The notes under the pieces were generated by a model, which saw nothing but the letters and a program-made list of their open reading frames with translations, was not told where the DNA came from and did no database searches. From assembly GCA_045642085.1 (NCBI GenBank), contig JAZUIF010000131.1, positions 21,704-85,703 on the forward strand: 64,000 bases of DNA, in the 5' to 3' direction. Within the stretch, counting starts at the first letter, position 1; every line of letters begins with the position of its first letter. The position numbers and the translations under genes are program-made. Below, in pieces: positions 61,074 to 64,000 of the stretch. Source of the DNA: UBA1723 sp045642085 (GTDB lineage: Bacteria > Bacteroidota > Bacteroidia > Bacteroidales > Paludibacteraceae).

Positions 61074-62765
61074 ATGAGTAATCAGATGAAAGGTGCATAC
61101 ATTCTTATGGAGAGTCTCCTAAAAGAGAATGTCGACACTATTTTTGGCTATCCCGGAGGCAGCATCATGCCTACGTTCGATGCTCTGTACGACTACATGG
61201 ACAAATTCAACTATGTCCTAACTCGTCACGAGCAAGGTGCAACACACGCAGCACAGGGATACGCACGAGTCAGTGGAAAGACTGGTGTTTGCTTAGTGAC
61301 TTCAGGACCAGGCGCGACTAATGCCATCACAGGTATTGCCGACGCAATGATGGACTCTACTCCACTCGTTGTGATCGCAGGACAGGCAGGAGCGGCATTC
61401 CTTGGTACTGATGCTTTCCAGGAGGTTGACTTGATTGGTTGCACACTTCCAATCACAAAATGGTCTTACCAGATCCGTTCGGCAGCCGACATCGCTCCAG
61501 CGGTGGCTAAGGCTTTCCATATCGCAAATTCAGGAAGAAAGGGTCCAGTTGTGCTCGACTTCACTAAAAACGCACAGGTGGAGATGGCTGAGTTCATCTA
61601 TGAGAAATGCCACTTCACTCGTGGATATATTCCTTTCAATGCAATCAACCCTGCTCAGATCGACGCTGCAGCTGAGATCATCAACAAGGCAGAGAAGCCA
61701 CTTGCTTTGGTTGGACAGGGTGTTATCCTTGCCAACGCAGAGTCTGAATTGAAGGCATTCTTGGAGAAGGCTGATATTCCAGCTGGCAACACACTTCTTG
61801 GTCTATCCGCACTTTCTTCAGATCATCGTCTAAACAAGGGTATGCTTGGTATGCACGGTAATGTCGGGCCAAACATCAAGACTAACGAGGCTGACGTAAT
61901 CATCGCCATCGGTATGCGTTTCGACGACCGTGTGACTGGAGATTTGAAGACATACGCTAAGCAGGCTAAGATCGTTCACTTGGATATTGACACAGCAGAG
62001 CTTGACAAGAACGTAAAGGCGACAGCAAAAGTTCTTGGCGACGTTAAGGCCTCTCTACCAGAGTTGACACTTAAACTTAAAGAGGCTAAGCACACTAAGT
62101 GGATCGAGAGTTTCAAGGAGCACGAGGAAAAAGAGAATGATAAAGTCATCACTCCAGAGGTTCATCCAACTGAAGGTCCATTGAAGATGGGTGAGGTTGT
62201 ACGTAAGATCTCTGAGGCGACAAACAACGAAGCGGTGCTTGTTACAGACGTAGGTCAGAACCAGATTATGGCGGCTCGCTACTTCAAATACACAAAATCA
62301 CGCAGTGTTGTGACAAGTGGTGGTCTTGGAACAATGGGATTTGGTATTCCAGCTGCAATCGGAGCCAAGATTGGAGCACCAAAGCGTACAGTATGTATGT
62401 TTGCTGGCGACGGTGGATTCCAGATGACTATCCAGGAGTTAGGAACAATCATGGAGAAGCAGATCGGCGTCAAGATGATCATTCTTAACAACAACTACCT
62501 TGGAATGGTACGTCAGTGGCAGGAGTTGTTCTTCAAGGAGAGATACTCGTCTACTCCAATGATGAATCCAAAGTTCAATGCCATCGCAGACGCTTACGGA
62601 ATCAAGAACAAAGAAGTCAGCACACGTGAGGATCTAGACGCAGCAATCAAAGAGATGTTTGCAAATGACAAACCTTACCTATTGATCGCAAACTGCGAGG
62701 AAAAGGGAATGGTTTATCCGATGGTTCCAGCAGGTGAAACTGTTACAAACATTCTTTTGGGATAA
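61074..62765 (+). CDS. ilvB: Acetolactate synthase, large (catalytic) subunit
   Basis: Thiamine-diphosphate enzyme joining two pyruvates, or pyruvate and 2-ketobutyrate. It has the substrate/TPP motif GYPGGSIMP (25-33), the catalytic Glu E53 in RHEQGATHAAQGYAR, and the TPP/Mg motif G445-D-G...N-N about 27 residues apart (GDGGFQ to ILNNN). Length 563 aa is typical. It works with IlvN encoded 55 bases downstream. Confidence 0.96.
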   Translation: MSNQMKGAYILMESLLKENVDTIFGYPGGSIMPTFDALYDYMDKFNYVLTRHEQGATHAAQGYARVSGKTGVCLVTSGPGATNAITGIADAMMDSTPLVVIAGQAGAAFLGTDAFQEVDLIGCTLPITKWSYQIRSAADIAPAVAKAFHIANSGRKGPVVLDFTKNAQVEMAEFIYEKCHFTRGYIPFNAINPAQIDAAAEIINKAEKPLALVGQGVILANAESELKAFLEKADIPAGNTLLGLSALSSDHRLNKGMLGMHGNVGPNIKTNEADVIIAIGMRFDDRVTGDLKTYAKQAKIVHLDIDTAELDKNVKATAKVLGDVKASLPELTLKLKEAKHTKWIESFKEHEEKENDKVITPEVHPTEGPLKMGEVVRKISEATNNEAVLVTDVGQNQIMAARYFKYTKSRSVVTSGGLGTMGFGIPAAIGAKIGAPKRTVCMFAGDGGFQMTIQELGTIMEKQIGVKMIILNNNYLGMVRQWQELFFKERYSSTPMMNPKFNAIADAYGIKNKEVSTREDLDAAIKEMFANDKPYLLIANCEEKGMVYPMVPAGETVTNILLG

Positions 62766-62776
62766 GAATAATTACC

Positions 62777-62804
62777 GTAGAGACGGGGTGCACCCCGTCT
62801 CTAC
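62777..62804. repeat. Perfect 28-bp palindrome, copy D
   Basis: GTAGAGACGGGGTG is followed immediately by its exact reverse complement. It sits in the 55-base gap between ilvB and ilvN, inside the operon, where as RNA it would make a very stable hairpin. Best-preserved member of the repeat family. Confidence 0.95.
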
Positions 62805-62820
62805 ATAATTAGATATAATT

Positions 62821-63438
62821 ATGGCAGATAATTTTAAGGCAACGCAATGCGGCAAGGATTGTCAGAAATGCAATCCAGCAGAGTGTACAGATGGAAAGAA
62901 ACTGTTCACAGTGACAGTATTCTCTGAGAATCAGGTTGGCTTGCTAAACCAGATTTCCATCATCTTCACACGTCGTCGTCTAAACATCGAGAGTTTGAGT
63001 GTATCACAGTCAGCTCTACCAGGAATACATAAGTTTACTATCACTACAATCACAGATGAGGATACAATTGAGAAAGTAGTGAAGCAGATCGACAAGAGAA
63101 TCGACATCATCAAGAGTTTCTACAATGACGATTCCGACCTTGTATATCAGGAGATCGCGATGTACAAGATCGCCACACAGGATTTCATCAATCTTGAGGG
63201 CACAGAAGAGTTGATCAGAAAGTACAACATCCGTATTCTTGAGATTAACGAGACATGTGTCATCTTCGAGAAGACTGGTCACACAGATGAGACACAAGGA
63301 TTGTTTGAGGAGTTGAGTCAGAAGCTACAGGTGCTTCAGTTCATCCGTTCAGGACGTGTGGCAATCACAAAGTCGAAGATCGAGCGTTTGAGCGACATGT
63401 TGGCCAAGATCGAGACACACAAGATGATGTATGAGTAA
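62821..63438 (+). CDS. ilvN: Acetolactate synthase, small (regulatory) subunit with Cys-rich N-terminus
   Basis: Regulatory ACT-domain subunit that confers feedback control. The ACT domain spans about residues 28-100 (LFTVTVFSENQVGLLNQIS, RRLNIESLSVSQS), followed by the C-terminal small-subunit domain (LEINETCVIFEKTG). The N-terminus is unusual: about 25 extra residues with C10-x3-C14-x2-C17-x4-C22, resembling a metal or Fe-S binding knuckle, which I do not expect in this family. The start ATG is 16 bases after the perfect palindrome. Total length 205 aa. Confidence 0.93.
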   Translation: MADNFKATQCGKDCQKCNPAECTDGKKLFTVTVFSENQVGLLNQISIIFTRRRLNIESLSVSQSALPGIHKFTITTITDEDTIEKVVKQIDKRIDIIKSFYNDDSDLVYQEIAMYKIATQDFINLEGTEELIRKYNIRILEINETCVIFEKTGHTDETQGLFEELSQKLQVLQFIRSGRVAITKSKIERLSDMLAKIETHKMMYE

Positions 63439-63455
63439 AAACAAAATCATATCAA

Positions 63456-63489
63456 TAAAAAATCCCGCATTTTTATGCGGGATTTTTTT
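63456..63489. terminator. Bidirectional terminator after ilvN
   Basis: AAAAAATCCCGCAT and ATGCGGGATTTTTT form a perfect stem with A and T runs on either side, serving ilvN (+) and the ATPase gene (-). Confidence 0.93.
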
Positions 63490-63492
63490 GTT

Positions 63493-64000
63493 TTATTCCA
63501 ACAACCATTCGACGATATTTTTATGAATTATACCGTCTCTACTTAAATCAAAATCGTCTAAAGACAAAACATATTTAGGATAATTATCTTTTATAGCTTT
63601 TAGAGAGCCAAATTCTCGATCTATCGTATCTTCACCGGCTAATAAATATGTTACTTGAAAATAAACTATCTCTCCATTTTTTGTCGCACAGAAGTCAACC
63701 TCTTTTGTCCCTATACATCCTATCTTAACATTGTATCCTCGTCGCTGAAGTTCAACACATACAATGTTTTCTAGTATTTGATTAATATCACGCTGATTAT
63801 TGCCATAAATGGCTTGACGCAATCCATGATCTATTAGATAAATCTTATTCTGAGACGACAACAATTCCTTACCAATAATATTTTGTCTCTGAATCATGTT
63901 TACAAGATAAACAGATTTACAGAAATCGATATAATTATATAGAGTCTCAGTTGATAACTTGCGATTCTCATTTTTCAAATACTTAATAACAGAGGTAGCA
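63493..64000 (-). CDS. DUF4143-type AAA ATPase, C-terminal part (cut by window edge)
   Basis: The frame is open to the end of the window, so the gene is partial and its start lies beyond 64000; a TTG at 63978 that could be taken as a start is just an internal Leu. The visible 168 residues match the C-terminal DUF4143 domain of Bacteroidota ATPases: SVIKYLKNENRKLSTETLYN, YLIDHGLRQAI, ILENIVCVELQRRGY and the nuclease-like KEVDFCATKNGEIVYFQV (Asp and Q/E pattern of a PD-(D/E)XK fold). Function is not established. Confidence 0.85.
   Translation of the reverse strand, partial: ATSVIKYLKNENRKLSTETLYNYIDFCKSVYLVNMIQRQNIIGKELLSSQNKIYLIDHGLRQAIYGNNQRDINQILENIVCVELQRRGYNVKIGCIGTKEVDFCATKNGEIVYFQVTYLLAGEDTIDREFGSLKAIKDNYPKYVLSLDDFDLSRDGIIHKNIVEWLLE

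Noticed and set aside
63493..63978. Complete 161-aa gene starting at TTG 63978
   Set aside because: The frame stays open to the window edge, and the residues before the TTG continue the conserved DUF4143 pattern, so the gene is partial.
1..64000. tRNA, rRNA or CRISPR loci
   Set aside because: I found no cloverleaf with the TTCGAATCC-type arm, no rRNA-like sequence and no regularly spaced repeats with unique spacers.

Overview
The window looks like chromosome from a member of the order Bacteroidales (phylum Bacteroidota). The reasons are: the -7 promoter box TAnnTTTG, which recurs in front of genes; the order tig-clpP-clpX-recQ; a complete moxR/batABCDE operon; a TonB-dependent receptor paired with a DUF4249 lipoprotein; PorT-like outer-membrane barrels; and the AT-rich intergenic DNA. 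I cannot name a genus. I see no rRNA, tRNA, CRISPR array or intact insertion sequence.

Layout. 0.3-7.2 kb (+): trigger factor, ClpP, ClpX, RecQ and a sugar nucleotidyltransferase. 7.3-9.8 kb: a secreted nuclease-like protein (+) and two envelope genes (-). 10.0-13.8 kb (+): glycosyltransferase, DUF2007, MazG, DUF4403. 13.9-18.4 kb (+): TrkA, TrkH, a hotdog thioesterase and a split chromate-transporter pair. 18.4-24.2 kb (+): DapA, FtsK, HU, and an unusual HU-transmembrane-LysM-like protein. 24.3-32.7 kb (+): the MoxR/DUF58/Bat operon. 32.8-38.2 kb (+): peptidase T, an unknown gene, and the TonB receptor/DUF4249 pair.

38.2-47.7 kb is an accessory island, all on the minus strand. Its core (45.9 to 38.2 kb) reads as one operon: a 73-aa protein, dynamin-like GTPase A, a membrane-anchored coiled-coil protein, a membrane-anchored coiled-coil dynamin-like GTPase B, dynamin-like GTPase C with a hydrophobic C-terminal segment, a 67-aa ORF, an LRAT-fold (H...H...NCEHF) putative acyltransferase/lipase, and a 134-aa protein. 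Upstream lie a second, near-identical LRAT gene, a DUF1232/YkvA membrane protein, a 55-aa zinc ribbon and a 142-aa unknown. The two LRAT genes share exact DNA blocks at a constant offset of 7,386 bp, so they form long direct repeats bracketing the dynamin genes. This is my best candidate for an undescribed system: a membrane-remodelling plus lipid-modifying module, possibly defensive and possibly excisable.

48.0-58.9 kb: an unknown 495-aa gene (+), an Rpn/PD-(D/E)XK family nuclease, a secreted protein, a metallophosphoesterase/Nif3/zinc-ribbon operon, RlmD, two tandem outer-membrane barrels (one with a very His-rich segment) and a TonB-C domain protein (all -). A roughly 105-nt candidate small RNA with a good promoter and terminator sits at 56.2-56.4 kb. 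59.1-63.4 kb (+): ilvD-ilvB-ilvN for branched-chain amino-acid synthesis, with palindromic repeats between the genes; IlvN has an unusual Cys-rich N-terminus. The window ends inside a DUF4143-type ATPase gene (-).

Other window-wide signals are a family of G/C-rich palindromic intergenic repeats (GACGGGG...CCCCGTC) and a marked abundance of the hexamer GTCGAC, which I did not find in the dynamin genes.
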